Source: Prochlorococcus marinus XMU1408 (GTDB taxonomy: Bacteria > Cyanobacteriota > Cyanobacteriia > PCC-6307 > Cyanobiaceae). Taken from it: a stretch of 64,000 nucleotides of DNA. The notes beneath the pieces were generated by a model. It saw only the letters and a program-made list of their open reading frames with translations, ran no database searches and was not told the origin of the DNA. Positions 7,416 to 15,303 of the stretch are shown here, in pieces; the first letter of the stretch is position 1; the number at the start of each line of letters is the position of its first letter. Location: positions 310,001 through 374,000 of the forward strand of contig NZ_QJUE01000005.1 in assembly GCF_003208055.1 (NCBI RefSeq), in the 5' to 3' direction. The position numbers were made by a program, and so were the translations under genes.

Positions 7416-8033
7416 CTAAGAATATATATCTTCAACAAGTATTGAACCCTTTTCACAAATTTGTTGCTGTGATGGAAACTTTTTATCGGAGCAACAACAT
7501 TCTCCCCTATTTGAATTGTTGATCCAATTAATGATCCCTGTTCGGATTGGTTGAGGACATACTTGTCCTTCTTTAAGGTGATTGATTTCTTCGCTTGTTA
7601 AAGGATCAGCATGTTCAATAAAAAGAGACTCTTTAAGCCTAAAAGAACATGTCTCATTCCACTGTTCAAAACAATTTATATGATTTATAAAATCATTCCA
7701 TGCTTCTTTCATTGATCTATATCCCTTCCTTTTTAATTCTTTACTGAAAACAGCTTTAATGAATTCATTAAAATTCTGCAATTCATGAGGTGTAAAAGAT
7801 GGTTTGACATAGCTTTCATAAACTGGAAAGTCAAGTTTCTTCTCTATTGATTGCAGTCTTTGTTCAATCATGTGAAATCGAGAATCTATCGATTCAACTG
7901 GCAAGTTCTGTATTTGATTAACAAAACAATCGGAGACATAACTAACCAATGATTTTCCCGAAATCCTTGCACTCTCTTTAATCTTTTCTAAAAGTTTTGG
8001 GTCAATACTTACATTGAGTTGCGTTCTCTTCAT
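7416..8033 (-). CDS. ribbon-helix-helix-like protein with Cys-rich tail
   Basis: 205 residues. The N-terminus RTQLNVSIDPKLLEKIKESA followed by SGKSLVSYVSDCF has the strand-helix-helix layout of ribbon-helix-helix DNA-binding proteins, so a regulator or antitoxin-like role is possible. A short coiled-coil-like stretch follows (MIEQRLQSIEKKLD). The C-terminal part is unrecognised and contains a Cys/His cluster: CFEQWNETC, then GECCCSDKKFPSQQQIC. No toxin gene is adjacent. Its position between the DUF3721 pair and znuB, and the Cys cluster, make a metal-responsive regulator thinkable, but unproven. Confidence 0.7.
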   Translation of the reverse strand: MKRTQLNVSIDPKLLEKIKESARISGKSLVSYVSDCFVNQIQNLPVESIDSRFHMIEQRLQSIEKKLDFPVYESYVKPSFTPHELQNFNEFIKAVFSKELKRKGYRSMKEAWNDFINHINCFEQWNETCSFRLKESLFIEHADPLTSEEINHLKEGQVCPQPIRTGIINWINNSNRGECCCSDKKFPSQQQICEKGSILVEDIYS

Positions 8034-8193
8034 GAGTTAATCAATGAAAGGGTGGAAAATATCGAATTAATCTACATTTTATTGAATTCAAAACCATATC
8101 GTTACCATTTTCAAATTTCTTGATCTTTAAGAAGCTATCTCTTTTCATCCATCCCAAAAGCACCTCTTAGAAGCAATAAGCATAAAATTAAAT

Positions 8194-8979
8194 CTATCTA
8201 TTGTTAGGTATAAGAATCAAAGAAATAACACAAAGAACACTAATGAAAGGTCCAGGAGGCAAATTCAAAATCATAGCCAGCGAAAAACCTATAAGAGATA
8301 AAATTAATCCAAATATGGAGGATCTAACCATCGCAATCCATAAAGATCTTGCTTTATGTAACCCCAATAAAGTTGGGGTTGAAAGTAACGCAATTACAAG
8401 GATGACTCCAACTGCAGACATTGAGCTTACGATGACAAGTGCCGTAGTAAAACCAAGAGCCAAATTTAAAAAAGATACATTAACTCCACTTGAAGCAGCT
8501 CCTTCTGGATCAAGACCAATATGAACTAGCTTGTCGTAACCAAAAAGCATCAAGCAAATAAATACCGAGAACGCGATTACAGTTCGTAGCAGATCACTCA
8601 AATTTGCAGTTAATAAATCTCCAAATAAAACAGCCTCCAAATCAATCCTGATACCAAGTAGAGGGATAAGCAAAACACCGAGTCCCATCGAACCAGCAAG
8701 AATTGTATTCATAATCACTTCATAATTTTGATTTTTTTTATTTGTCAAGCTTTCTGCTGCAATAGCTCCTACCAAGCCGCTGATGACTCCACCAATAGAA
8801 GGATCCAAACCAAGCGCCATAGCCAAAGCAAGACCTGGCAGCACACAATGCGAAATTAAATTAACTTGAAGAAGCCTTTTATGAGTGATCAATACAGTGC
8901 CCATGGCAGGGCAAAGTATTCCTGAAAAGGAAGTTATCAAAAGAGGAATTATCCACCAATTTGTATTGAAAAAAGACAT
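8194..8979 (-). CDS. znuB: zinc ABC transporter, membrane permease
   Basis: ABC-3 family permease that forms the inner-membrane channel for zinc (or manganese) delivered by ZnuA and powered by ZnuC. 261 residues, about eight hydrophobic segments, with the family patterns PAMGTVLI, SHCVLPGLAL near the N-terminus and SAVGVILVIALLSTPT near the C-terminus. The assignment to zinc rests on neighbours (zur, znuC, znuA with His-rich loops). It is separated from znuC by zur on the opposite strand, so it must either have its own promoter within 8980-9032 or be read from a transcript that runs antisense through zur. Confidence 0.9.
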   Translation of the reverse strand: MSFFNTNWWIIPLLITSFSGILCPAMGTVLITHKRLLQVNLISHCVLPGLALAMALGLDPSIGGVISGLVGAIAAESLTNKKNQNYEVIMNTILAGSMGLGVLLIPLLGIRIDLEAVLFGDLLTANLSDLLRTVIAFSVFICLMLFGYDKLVHIGLDPEGAASSGVNVSFLNLALGFTTALVIVSSMSAVGVILVIALLSTPTLLGLHKARSLWIAMVRSSIFGLILSLIGFSLAMILNLPPGPFISVLCVISLILIPNNR

Positions 8980-9032
8980 TAAGCCAATGTTTCAGTATGG
9001 TCAGAAAAAGAGATCAAGTTAAGATCTTGCTT

Positions 9033-9437
9033 ATGAATACAAATAAGCCTGAAATCACTAAACGACAACAGCAACTGCTCCATGAACTTAAGAAATGTGC
9101 TGATGAATTGAGTGGGCAAGAACTGCATAGACAACTTCATCATTGTGAAAAGGGAATGGGACTGACCACGGTCTATCGAAACCTGCAAGCACTAGTAAAA
9201 CAAGGGTTGATTCGTTCCAGACATCTTCCCAATGGTGAGGTTCTTTATGCGCCAGTTGAAAGAGATATCCATCATTTAACTTGCGTAAGCTGTGGAGACA
9301 CCACACGCTTGAAGGGATGTCCGGTGAAAACGATGGATCTGTCGAAAAAAACTTCTAAAAAATTTCAACTTTTGTTTCATACTCTTGAGTACTTTGGTCT
9401 CTGCCAAAATTGTTCTAATCAACTTAATGCTGGATAA
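9033..9437 (+). CDS. zur: Fur-family repressor, probably Zur
   Basis: Metal-sensing winged-helix repressor. The open frame begins at 8997, but I choose ATG 9033 (MNTNKPEITKRQQQLL) because Fur-family proteins begin shortly before this helix; that gives 134 residues. Visible: the DNA-binding part (ELSGQELHRQL ... GLTTVYRNLQALVKQGLI), the metal segment HHLTCVSCGDT, and the second CxxC pair CQNC near the end, which together make the structural zinc site. Divergent from znuB, convergent with znuC (24-bp gap) and close to a Zur-like operator before znuA; hence Zur rather than Fur. The exact metal specificity cannot be read from sequence. Confidence 0.88.
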   Translation: MNTNKPEITKRQQQLLHELKKCADELSGQELHRQLHHCEKGMGLTTVYRNLQALVKQGLIRSRHLPNGEVLYAPVERDIHHLTCVSCGDTTRLKGCPVKTMDLSKKTSKKFQLLFHTLEYFGLCQNCSNQLNAG

Positions 9438-9460
9438 GAATATTTGAATATGTATCAAAC

Positions 9461-10159
9461 CTATAACTTCCACCTCAAATAATTAATTGAACTAAGTTTT
9501 TCTTGAACTTCCTTAGGGCTGCCAGAAGCCAAAATAATTTTATCTAAAGCAACAACTTTGTCATAGGCATTTAAAGATGTTCCCCAGTCGTGACTACTAA
9601 CAAAAACCGTGAATCCCGAATCGGCTAGCTGACGAATGATTAACAAGAAATCTTCTTTAGCGGGAGGATCAAAGGCGGCGCAAGGTTCATCAAGAAGAAA
9701 AATTTTGGCTGGATTCATTAATGTTTTTGCAAGTAATGCTCTTTGTTGCTGTCCGCCAGACAAAGCATCAAGTCTCCTTTTTGCTAAATGAGATATTCCA
9801 ACACGTTGAAGGGCAGCTTCTAATTCACAACAAGTCGATTTGGAATGATTTACTCGGCCTAAAGAGACTAATCCTTCAACAGTAATTGGAAAATTCCAAT
9901 TCAGCTTTCCCCTCTGAGGCATTAAAGCCACTTGAGATCGATTATTTCTCAATAGTTTTCCGTCAACAGTAATTTCTCCTTGATCAGGAGTGCTACTCCC
10001 TTGCAGCAAGTTTAATAATGTTGACTTACCAGCGCCATTTGGACCAACAAGAGCAGTCAAAGTACCTGGCTCAAGCTTAAGAGAAACCTTACTTAAAGCA
10101 GGTTTGATTTTGCTGGAATAGGAATATGTCACATTTTCAGCAATCAAACTAGACATCAA
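9461..10159 (-). CDS. znuC: zinc ABC transporter, ATPase
   Basis: ATP-binding subunit that drives ZnuB. 232 residues. Walker A GPNGAGKST, Q-loop MPQRGKLNWNFP, signature LSGGQQQRALLAKTL, Walker B IFLLDEPCAAFDP, and the switch His in SSHDW. The MPQR..WNFP loop is typical of the zinc/manganese ATPases. Two ATG codons in tandem are possible starts. It is divergent from znuA across a 89-base region that contains a Zur-like box, so both genes may be controlled by the same operator. Confidence 0.94.
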   Translation of the reverse strand: MMSSLIAENVTYSYSSKIKPALSKVSLKLEPGTLTALVGPNGAGKSTLLNLLQGSSTPDQGEITVDGKLLRNNRSQVALMPQRGKLNWNFPITVEGLVSLGRVNHSKSTCCELEAALQRVGISHLAKRRLDALSGGQQQRALLAKTLMNPAKIFLLDEPCAAFDPPAKEDFLLIIRQLADSGFTVFVSSHDWGTSLNAYDKVVALDKIILASGSPKEVQEKLSSINYLRWKL

Positions 10160-10206
10160 TTAGAGGATTTGCTGACAAGAAACATAATATACTTGCCAAC
10201 CTCGAA

Positions 10207-10222
10207 TGAAAATGATTATCGT
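10207..10222. promoter_or_regulatory. probable Zur operator between znuC and znuA
   Basis: TGAAAATGATTATCGT is an imperfect 7-1-7 dyad centred on G10214 and resembles the Zur/Fur-type operator TGATAATNATTATCA. It lies in the short divergent region, 26 bases before the znuA start and 47 bases before the znuC start, so a bound repressor could block both. Based on motif resemblance only. Confidence 0.7.
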
Positions 10223-10248
10223 TTTTAGATATGCTAATCTTTGATTAA

Positions 10249-11766
10249 ATGCCGAAATTGTTCAATCAACCCAGCAAAAGCAAATCAATATTCAATAAAA
10301 CAGTCCTTAATAGCTCTTTTCTTGCTGGAGCATTTTTATTCTCGGGAATTAATCTGAGTGCACAGGCAAATTCAAAACCAATTGTTGCCGTAGAGCCATT
10401 AGTATGCGATGTCGTTTCTGCGATCGCACCACCTTCAACACCTGTAACCTGCTTAATTGACAGAAAACAAGATGTTCATGATGTCAAAATCACTCCAAGA
10501 CAGGCCCAAACGCTGAAAAGTGCAAACCAAGTATTTACTCTTGGTTCAGAGATGACCCCTGCAATCAAAAAATGGTTAGATAATCCTTTAACTGTTGTTG
10601 TCGGCGTAAGTGCAATAGAAATAGACGATCATCATGACGATCACGATGATCATTCCGCTGCTAAGGATGATGAACACGATGATCATTCAGCTGCTAAACA
10701 TGATGATCATGATGATCATGATGATCATGGCGATAACCATGGAGAAGGAGCTTTTGAATGGGCTGGTGTTTTTGATCTTTCAGCAGGAACATACAAATGG
10801 TCTTTTGCCAAAGTCGATGGAGACTATGCTGATCCTGCAATGAAAATGGTTATTCTCAACTCTGGTGATATTGAAGCATCAGAAGAGCTTGCTAAAAAAT
10901 TATTAGGATCTAATAATTCAGAAACCAAACGCAATAATGACAAACTTGTTGCGCAGGAAAAAGCATATTTTCTTTCATTTAATGAGAAGAAAGACACCAC
11001 AACATTTACTGTAGAAATCAAAAAAGGTGGTAAATATGCATTCTTTACTGAGCATATGCCTTTTGAATTTGAAGCCGACGAACATTTCTTTAAGGATATT
11101 TCAGGCGACGATGTTGAACCGATTGCTCAAGTCCCAGATGAAGGCGATCATCATCACCACCATGACCATGGTGGGCTAGATCCTCATATCTGGCATGACC
11201 CTCATAACATTATCAAGATGGGAAATGTCATTTCTAAAAATATCAATAAGAAAATTTCCTTCTTTGACAGAGAAACAAAAAAAGTTTTAAAAGAAAGAAC
11301 TCAAACCTTTAATTCTATTTTGGAAGATCTCGACTTATGGACTCAAAAACAAGTTGCCACAATTCCTACTGATCGAAGGACAATCGTTTCTAAGCACAAA
11401 GCGATGGAATATTACGGAGATGCATTTGGCTTGAAGACTTTGAGTCTATTAGATTTCCTTGGTGATTCTTCCAGCCTTAGACCAGAGACTATTTCAACGG
11501 TAATAGCTGAGCTCAAAGAAGAAAACGTGAACGTATTATTCGCAGAGCAAAAGCCTCCTTCCAAGCTATTGAAAAACTTGAGCAGACAAACTTCCACCCC
11601 TATCGCAAGAAATCAAATCTTTGTTGATGGACTAATGCTAGAAGGAAATACTGTTTCAGTAGCAGTACACAACACATGTACAATTGTTGATTCGCTTGGT
11701 GGAGAATGTGATGAAAAAGAGGGTGAGAAACTCGAGAATGAATGGAATTCCTTAACTAACCCTTAA
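10249..11766 (+). CDS. znuA: zinc-binding protein ZnuA with inserted FEW domain
   Basis: Periplasmic solute-binding protein of the cluster A-I metal family. 505 residues, far longer than the usual ~300. Order: signal peptide (~1-40); N-lobe with the zinc ligand His77 (QDVHDV); His/Asp-rich loop 128-165; an extra domain about 168-290 starting FEWAGVFDLSAGTY (F169-W171), with DPAMKMVIL and FFTEH (265-269); second His loop 301-307 (HHHHHDH); then the standard part LDPHIWHDPHN and SKHKAMEYYG. His-rich loops in ZnuA are known to catch zinc and pass it to the main site. The extra domain resembles residues 221-330 of the COG0523 GTPase two genes downstream. Confidence 0.93.
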   Translation: MPKLFNQPSKSKSIFNKTVLNSSFLAGAFLFSGINLSAQANSKPIVAVEPLVCDVVSAIAPPSTPVTCLIDRKQDVHDVKITPRQAQTLKSANQVFTLGSEMTPAIKKWLDNPLTVVVGVSAIEIDDHHDDHDDHSAAKDDEHDDHSAAKHDDHDDHDDHGDNHGEGAFEWAGVFDLSAGTYKWSFAKVDGDYADPAMKMVILNSGDIEASEELAKKLLGSNNSETKRNNDKLVAQEKAYFLSFNEKKDTTTFTVEIKKGGKYAFFTEHMPFEFEADEHFFKDISGDDVEPIAQVPDEGDHHHHHDHGGLDPHIWHDPHNIIKMGNVISKNINKKISFFDRETKKVLKERTQTFNSILEDLDLWTQKQVATIPTDRRTIVSKHKAMEYYGDAFGLKTLSLLDFLGDSSSLRPETISTVIAELKEENVNVLFAEQKPPSKLLKNLSRQTSTPIARNQIFVDGLMLEGNTVSVAVHNTCTIVDSLGGECDEKEGEKLENEWNSLTNP

Positions 11767-11773
11767 TGTAAAA

Positions 11774-11820
11774 AGTCTCAATAATGTCTACTTTGATCAA
11801 AGATAGACATTATTGAGACT
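11774..11820 (+). promoter_or_regulatory. 47-base hairpin (17-bp perfect arms) before the next start codon
   Basis: AGTCTCAATAATGTCTA (11774-11790) is the exact reverse complement of 11804-11820; the loop itself contains the palindrome TTTGATCAAA. It begins 5 bases after the znuA stop and ends 2 bases before the ATG of the next ORF, so it covers any ribosome-binding site. It lacks a T tract, so it is not a standard terminator; an attenuator, mRNA-stability element or operator is possible. Confidence 0.75.
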
Positions 11821-11822
11821 AA

Positions 11823-12140
11823 ATGTTTTCAACCAAAGGATATAAAGCTTACAAACAGCATTGGGAAGACCAGGCAGGTTTCATGGATAAAACACCATGG
11901 GACCAACTTAAGATCCTAAAACTTACTATATCAACTGATTTCGATGACAATTTAAAAGAACTTCAATTTTCAAATCATTCGCTCAAAAAAGAGAATGGGA
12001 AACATACATTAAGAGTAAAAGTTCCTTATAATTATTCCGAGCTTGATGACTTTGAATCAAAGTCACTAGAATTATTAGGCATCCAAGAGAATTGGCTAAC
12101 TGACATCTCTCTTGAGAACTCACGTTGTTCAAATCGCTAA
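11823..12140 (+). CDS. unknown 105-residue protein between znuA and the COG0523 GTPase
   Basis: Not recognised. Hydrophilic, no signal peptide or membrane segment; likely cytosolic. The N-terminal part is aromatic/basic (MFSTKGYKAYKQHWEDQAGFMDKTPW in two blocks), then a mixed alpha/beta-looking stretch (KILKLTISTDFDDNLKELQF, TLRVKVPYNYSELDDFE). The start ATG sits directly after a strong hairpin, and no ribosome-binding site is free; ATG 11883 is a possible alternative start. Only 9 bases separate its stop from the GTPase start, so it probably belongs to the znuA-GTPase-WD40 unit. Confidence 0.7.
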   Translation: MFSTKGYKAYKQHWEDQAGFMDKTPWDQLKILKLTISTDFDDNLKELQFSNHSLKKENGKHTLRVKVPYNYSELDDFESKSLELLGIQENWLTDISLENSRCSNR

Positions 12141-12149
12141 TTAAAGAAA

Positions 12150-13532
12150 ATGAGCACCAAGCAAAAAGTACCGGTGACTATACTGACTGGTTTTCTAGGA
12201 TCTGGCAAAACGACTCTACTTAATCGAATTCTAAGCGAAGAACACGGTAAAAAAATAGCTGTTATTGAAAATGAATATGGTGAAGTTGGTATTGATCAAG
12301 GATTAGTAATCAATGCTGATGAAGAGGTCTTCGAGATGTCTAATGGTTGCATCTGCTGCACAGTACGTGGAGATTTAATTCGTGTACTAGGAAACCTCAT
12401 GAAGAGGCGAGACAAATTTGACTATGTATTAGTTGAAACTACTGGCCTTGCTGATCCTGGTCCTGTAGCTCAGACATTCTTCATGGACGATGAAATCCGT
12501 GATGAGTTTTCACTCGATGGTATAGTCACACTTGTAGACGCAGCCCATATAGAACAACAACTTGGTCGAAGTGATGAAAGTTCGGAGCAAGTTGCTTTCG
12601 CTGACGTCCTTGTTCTAAATAAAACTGATCTAGTTTCAGATGAATCACTCGACAATTTAGAGTCAAGGCTACGCGATATGAATCGTATGGCTCGTGTGAT
12701 ACGCAGTAAGCAAGCAGACGTCTCAATTGATACTGTTCTAAATCTAAGTGCTTTTGATCTAGATCAAGTACTTCAGCGTCGTCCAACTTTTCTGGAACCA
12801 GAATATCCATTTGAGTGGACCGGCGTGTTTACACTTGAAGAAGGTCGCTATGAACTTACTCTCGAAGAAGGACCAGACCCTACCATGTCTCTTGTCCTGT
12901 TATTAGACCAAGGCAAGGATGAGACATCTCTCAACTCAGGTGCTGAATCATGCGTAAGACTATATGCTGAACCAGAACAACCTTTGGAGCCAGGCAACAT
13001 AGTCCCCGTGGGGAAGCATGTGAGCCTTCAACTTCAGTCTTCAGGTACTAAGTCTTTCCCTATAGACGTTGACAAGGCAAGGAATATAGGTCTATTCACT
13101 CAACATACAGCAGAGGAATTCAGTTTAAAAATAACTAAAGTAAAAAACTCAACTACTGAAGATAACAATAGTGATCAAAATTTTTCAGAGATTTCTCCAG
13201 CAGCTGAACGAGTTTGGGTAGCAGAGCACGAACATGATGACGAAGTGGGCTCTATTGCTATCGAGCGAGTAGGAGATGTAGATCCAGAGAAACTAAATAG
13301 GTGGTTAAGCAGGCTCCTCTCAGAAAAAGGGGTGGATATATTCCGCACGAAAGGATTCATTAGCTATGAGGGAGAGTCACGGCGAATAGTTTTTCAAGGA
13401 GTACATATGCTCTTCACCGCCCAACCTGATAAAGAGTGGGGCAATGAACCTCGCCGTAACCAACTCGTCTTTATCGGTAGAAATCTTGATGAAGCAGAAA
13501 TGATTAGGGAGTTTGACAAATGTCTGGTATAG
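12150..13532 (+). CDS. COG0523 (CobW-like) GTPase with inserted FEW domain, putative zinc chaperone
   Basis: COG0523 proteins are cytosolic GTPases that insert metals into target proteins; Zur-linked members act with zinc. 460 residues. Walker A GFLGSGKTT (14-22), ENEYGEVGID (40-49), the metal motif CICC (67-70) in SNGCICCTVRGDL, ETTGLADPGP (96-105), NKTD (157-160). Residues about 221-330 are an extra domain beginning FEWTGVFTLEEGRY, with DPTMSLVLL and LFTQH, resembling the extra domain of ZnuA. A His/Glu run HEHDDE (360-365) then precedes the CobW_C domain (377-460). Overlaps the WD40 gene by 13 bases. Cobalamin CobW is less likely in this zinc context. Confidence 0.92.
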   Translation: MSTKQKVPVTILTGFLGSGKTTLLNRILSEEHGKKIAVIENEYGEVGIDQGLVINADEEVFEMSNGCICCTVRGDLIRVLGNLMKRRDKFDYVLVETTGLADPGPVAQTFFMDDEIRDEFSLDGIVTLVDAAHIEQQLGRSDESSEQVAFADVLVLNKTDLVSDESLDNLESRLRDMNRMARVIRSKQADVSIDTVLNLSAFDLDQVLQRRPTFLEPEYPFEWTGVFTLEEGRYELTLEEGPDPTMSLVLLLDQGKDETSLNSGAESCVRLYAEPEQPLEPGNIVPVGKHVSLQLQSSGTKSFPIDVDKARNIGLFTQHTAEEFSLKITKVKNSTTEDNNSDQNFSEISPAAERVWVAEHEHDDEVGSIAIERVGDVDPEKLNRWLSRLLSEKGVDIFRTKGFISYEGESRRIVFQGVHMLFTAQPDKEWGNEPRRNQLVFIGRNLDEAEMIREFDKCLV

Positions 13533-14584
13533 AAGCATTTAGTCCCAAGGGAATGCTTCATGAAGGTTGGTCTACTCAAGTTGACGACTATGCGATTGTC
13601 TGCGGCTGGGCACTAGAAGGTAAAACTTTTTTAGTGGGTGATGTCGCTGGTGGGCTTTACGCTTTTGAGGGGAAATCTGGAAAGCTCATTTGGCAAGTAA
13701 AAGACACACATAAAGGTGGCTTACTAGCAATGTCTATTCATCCAGATGGAAATACTTTTGCGACTGCTGGCCAGGATGGAAATGTGTATATATGGGAAAG
13801 TCAAGAAGGGAAATCAACTAAAAATTTAGAACTTGGGAAAGGATGGGTTGAGCACATCAAGTGGTCCCAAGACGGAAAATTCTTAGCAGTAGTTTTTACT
13901 AAGTATGTTTATGTTTTTGATGAAAAAGGTCAAGAGCACTGGAAATCAGAGGAACATCCCAGTACTGTCAGCGCGATTGCTTGGTCTAATTCAAATGAGT
14001 TAGCAACAGCATGCTATGGCCAAGTCACTTTTTTTGATGTCGTTAGCGACAACGTCAATCAAAAGTTGGAATGGAGAGGTTCACTGGTATCTATGGTGCT
14101 TAGTCCAGATGGAGACATAGTGGCATGCGGCAGTCAGGATAATTCTGTTCATTTCTGGCGTCGTTCAACTGATGAAGATTCAGAGATGACAGGATATCCA
14201 GGCAAACCAAGCCACCTAGCTTTTGATCAAACTGGTACAGTTCTAGCTACCGGGGGTAGTGATCGAGTAACAGTTTGGAGTTTTCAAGGCAATGGTCCTG
14301 AGGGCACTGTGCCAGGCGAGCTAATGCTTCATACGGAACCAATTTCTTGCCTTGCTTTCTCACATAGCGGAATGCTTCTAGCTTCTGGTGCAAGAGATGG
14401 TTCGGTTTTTTCTTGGTTTCTCCAAAAAGATGGTCAGGGTGATCCAGTTGGTGGTGCATTTGTAGGTAACCTTGTAAGCCAAATCGCTTGGCATCCTGAT
14501 GACAGTGCCTTGGCTGCAATAAATGCAAATGGAGGAATTACGGTTTGGGAATTTAAGGTTCGGAGCAAAACAACACCTCAATAA
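13520..14584 (+). CDS. WD40 repeat protein coupled to the COG0523 GTPase
   Basis: 354 residues forming about seven WD40 blades (recognisable repeats: LLAMSIHPDGNTFATAGQDG..IW, VEHIKWSQDGKFLAV, VSAIAWSNSNELATA, LVSMVLSPDGDIVACGSQDNSVHFW, HLAFDQTGTVLATGGSDRVTVW, ISCLAFSHSGMLLASGARDGSVFSW, VSQIAWHPDDSALAA..ITVW), so a complete beta-propeller scaffold. No enzyme motif, signal peptide or membrane segment. It overlaps the GTPase stop by 13 bases, implying translational coupling and a common function. A platform on which the GTPase meets client apo-proteins is my inference. Confidence 0.9.
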   Translation: MSGIEAFSPKGMLHEGWSTQVDDYAIVCGWALEGKTFLVGDVAGGLYAFEGKSGKLIWQVKDTHKGGLLAMSIHPDGNTFATAGQDGNVYIWESQEGKSTKNLELGKGWVEHIKWSQDGKFLAVVFTKYVYVFDEKGQEHWKSEEHPSTVSAIAWSNSNELATACYGQVTFFDVVSDNVNQKLEWRGSLVSMVLSPDGDIVACGSQDNSVHFWRRSTDEDSEMTGYPGKPSHLAFDQTGTVLATGGSDRVTVWSFQGNGPEGTVPGELMLHTEPISCLAFSHSGMLLASGARDGSVFSWFLQKDGQGDPVGGAFVGNLVSQIAWHPDDSALAAINANGGITVWEFKVRSKTTPQ

Positions 14585-14726
14585 TTCAAATAAAGTTGAA
14601 TCTCTTACTCCCAATAAATACTCGATTGCTATTGACTAGAAAATGAAAATTCAATAAGAGGAGTTTTTACTGATGTATAAATATTCCACATAACTTATAT
14701 ATGGTTATATCCTACTAGAGGACTCA

Positions 14727-14870
14727 ATGAAAAAAACAATTCTCTGGCTTCAAGAATTACTCATTTCAATGGGCAATGCTCTATTTCATCCTTATAAAGA
14801 TAACTCACCTCCAAATATTGAGGCACAGCCTTTTAGAGATGACCCGTATAAAAACCGAGGCATTGCTTAG
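14727..14870 (+). CDS. 47-residue conserved-looking small protein
   Basis: Reads MKKTILWLQELLISMGNALF then HPYKDNSPPNIEAQPFRDDPYKNRGIA. An amphipathic N-terminal helix is followed by a proline-rich polar tail ending in a DPY motif. AGAGGA lies 5-10 bases before the ATG, and a good terminator follows at 14901-14928, so it looks like a complete short transcription unit. Similar tiny proteins occur in picocyanobacteria as far as I recall; function unknown. Confidence 0.6.
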   Translation: MKKTILWLQELLISMGNALFHPYKDNSPPNIEAQPFRDDPYKNRGIA

Positions 14871-14900
14871 TTAAAATCAAAATTATTTTAAATTTCCAGG

Positions 14901-14928
14901 AGGGGTTCAAGTGAGCCTCTTTTTTTTT
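14901..14928 (+). terminator. intrinsic terminator of the 47-residue gene
   Basis: Stem AGGGGTTC / GAGCCTCT with a 4-base loop (two G-T pairs), followed by an unbroken T tract of eight or nine. Confidence 0.8.
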
Positions 14929-14996
14929 AGCTATTCACGAGAAGAAAAAGTAACGACCGAACCATAAAGAATTAGAGAATGTGCTTTAATAGTCCA

Positions 14997-15152
14997 ATGA
15001 ATACACCGATTAAGAAGAAGTTAAGCACTAGCAATCCTTGCGTTAACTTAAAAAAAGCCGACAAAAAAAAACAAACTTGGCATTTTGAAGTAGAAGGTAG
15101 CGGTCAAAGAAAGAGGTATTTAAGATCTCTAAAAGACAAGGCTATAGCTTAA
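14997..15152 (+). CDS. 51-residue basic small protein, doubtful
   Basis: Open frame MNTPIKKKLSTSNPCVNLKK continuing to RYLRSLKDKAIA. Very Lys-rich; no domain recognised. It could be a nucleic-acid-binding peptide. The central WHFEVEGSGQRKRYLRSL has a protein-like rather than random composition. No strong ribosome-binding site. The remainder of 14585-15303 outside this and the 47-residue gene holds nothing I can name. Confidence 0.45.
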   Translation: MNTPIKKKLSTSNPCVNLKKADKKKQTWHFEVEGSGQRKRYLRSLKDKAIA

Positions 15153-15303
15153 TTTACAACCTTTTAATTAGACAACTTCATCTAAATTAACAATAGACAC
15201 TAGCCAACATTGAGAGAGCAATAGTCAATATAGGATTTTCATTGAAATTGTACTTTCATGCGATTTAAAGTATCCAGAGATCAAAAATCCTTAAAAACAT
15301 TCT

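Noticed and set aside
10634-10843. 69-residue ORF full of Met/Ile in the znuA His loop
   Set aside because: Out-of-frame reading of the GAT-CAT repeats that encode the His/Asp loop.
12150-13532. Annotation of the GTPase as CobW of cobalamin synthesis
   Set aside because: A cobalamin gene is 41 kb away and the immediate neighbours are znuA, zur and a WD40 gene, so a zinc role fits better.
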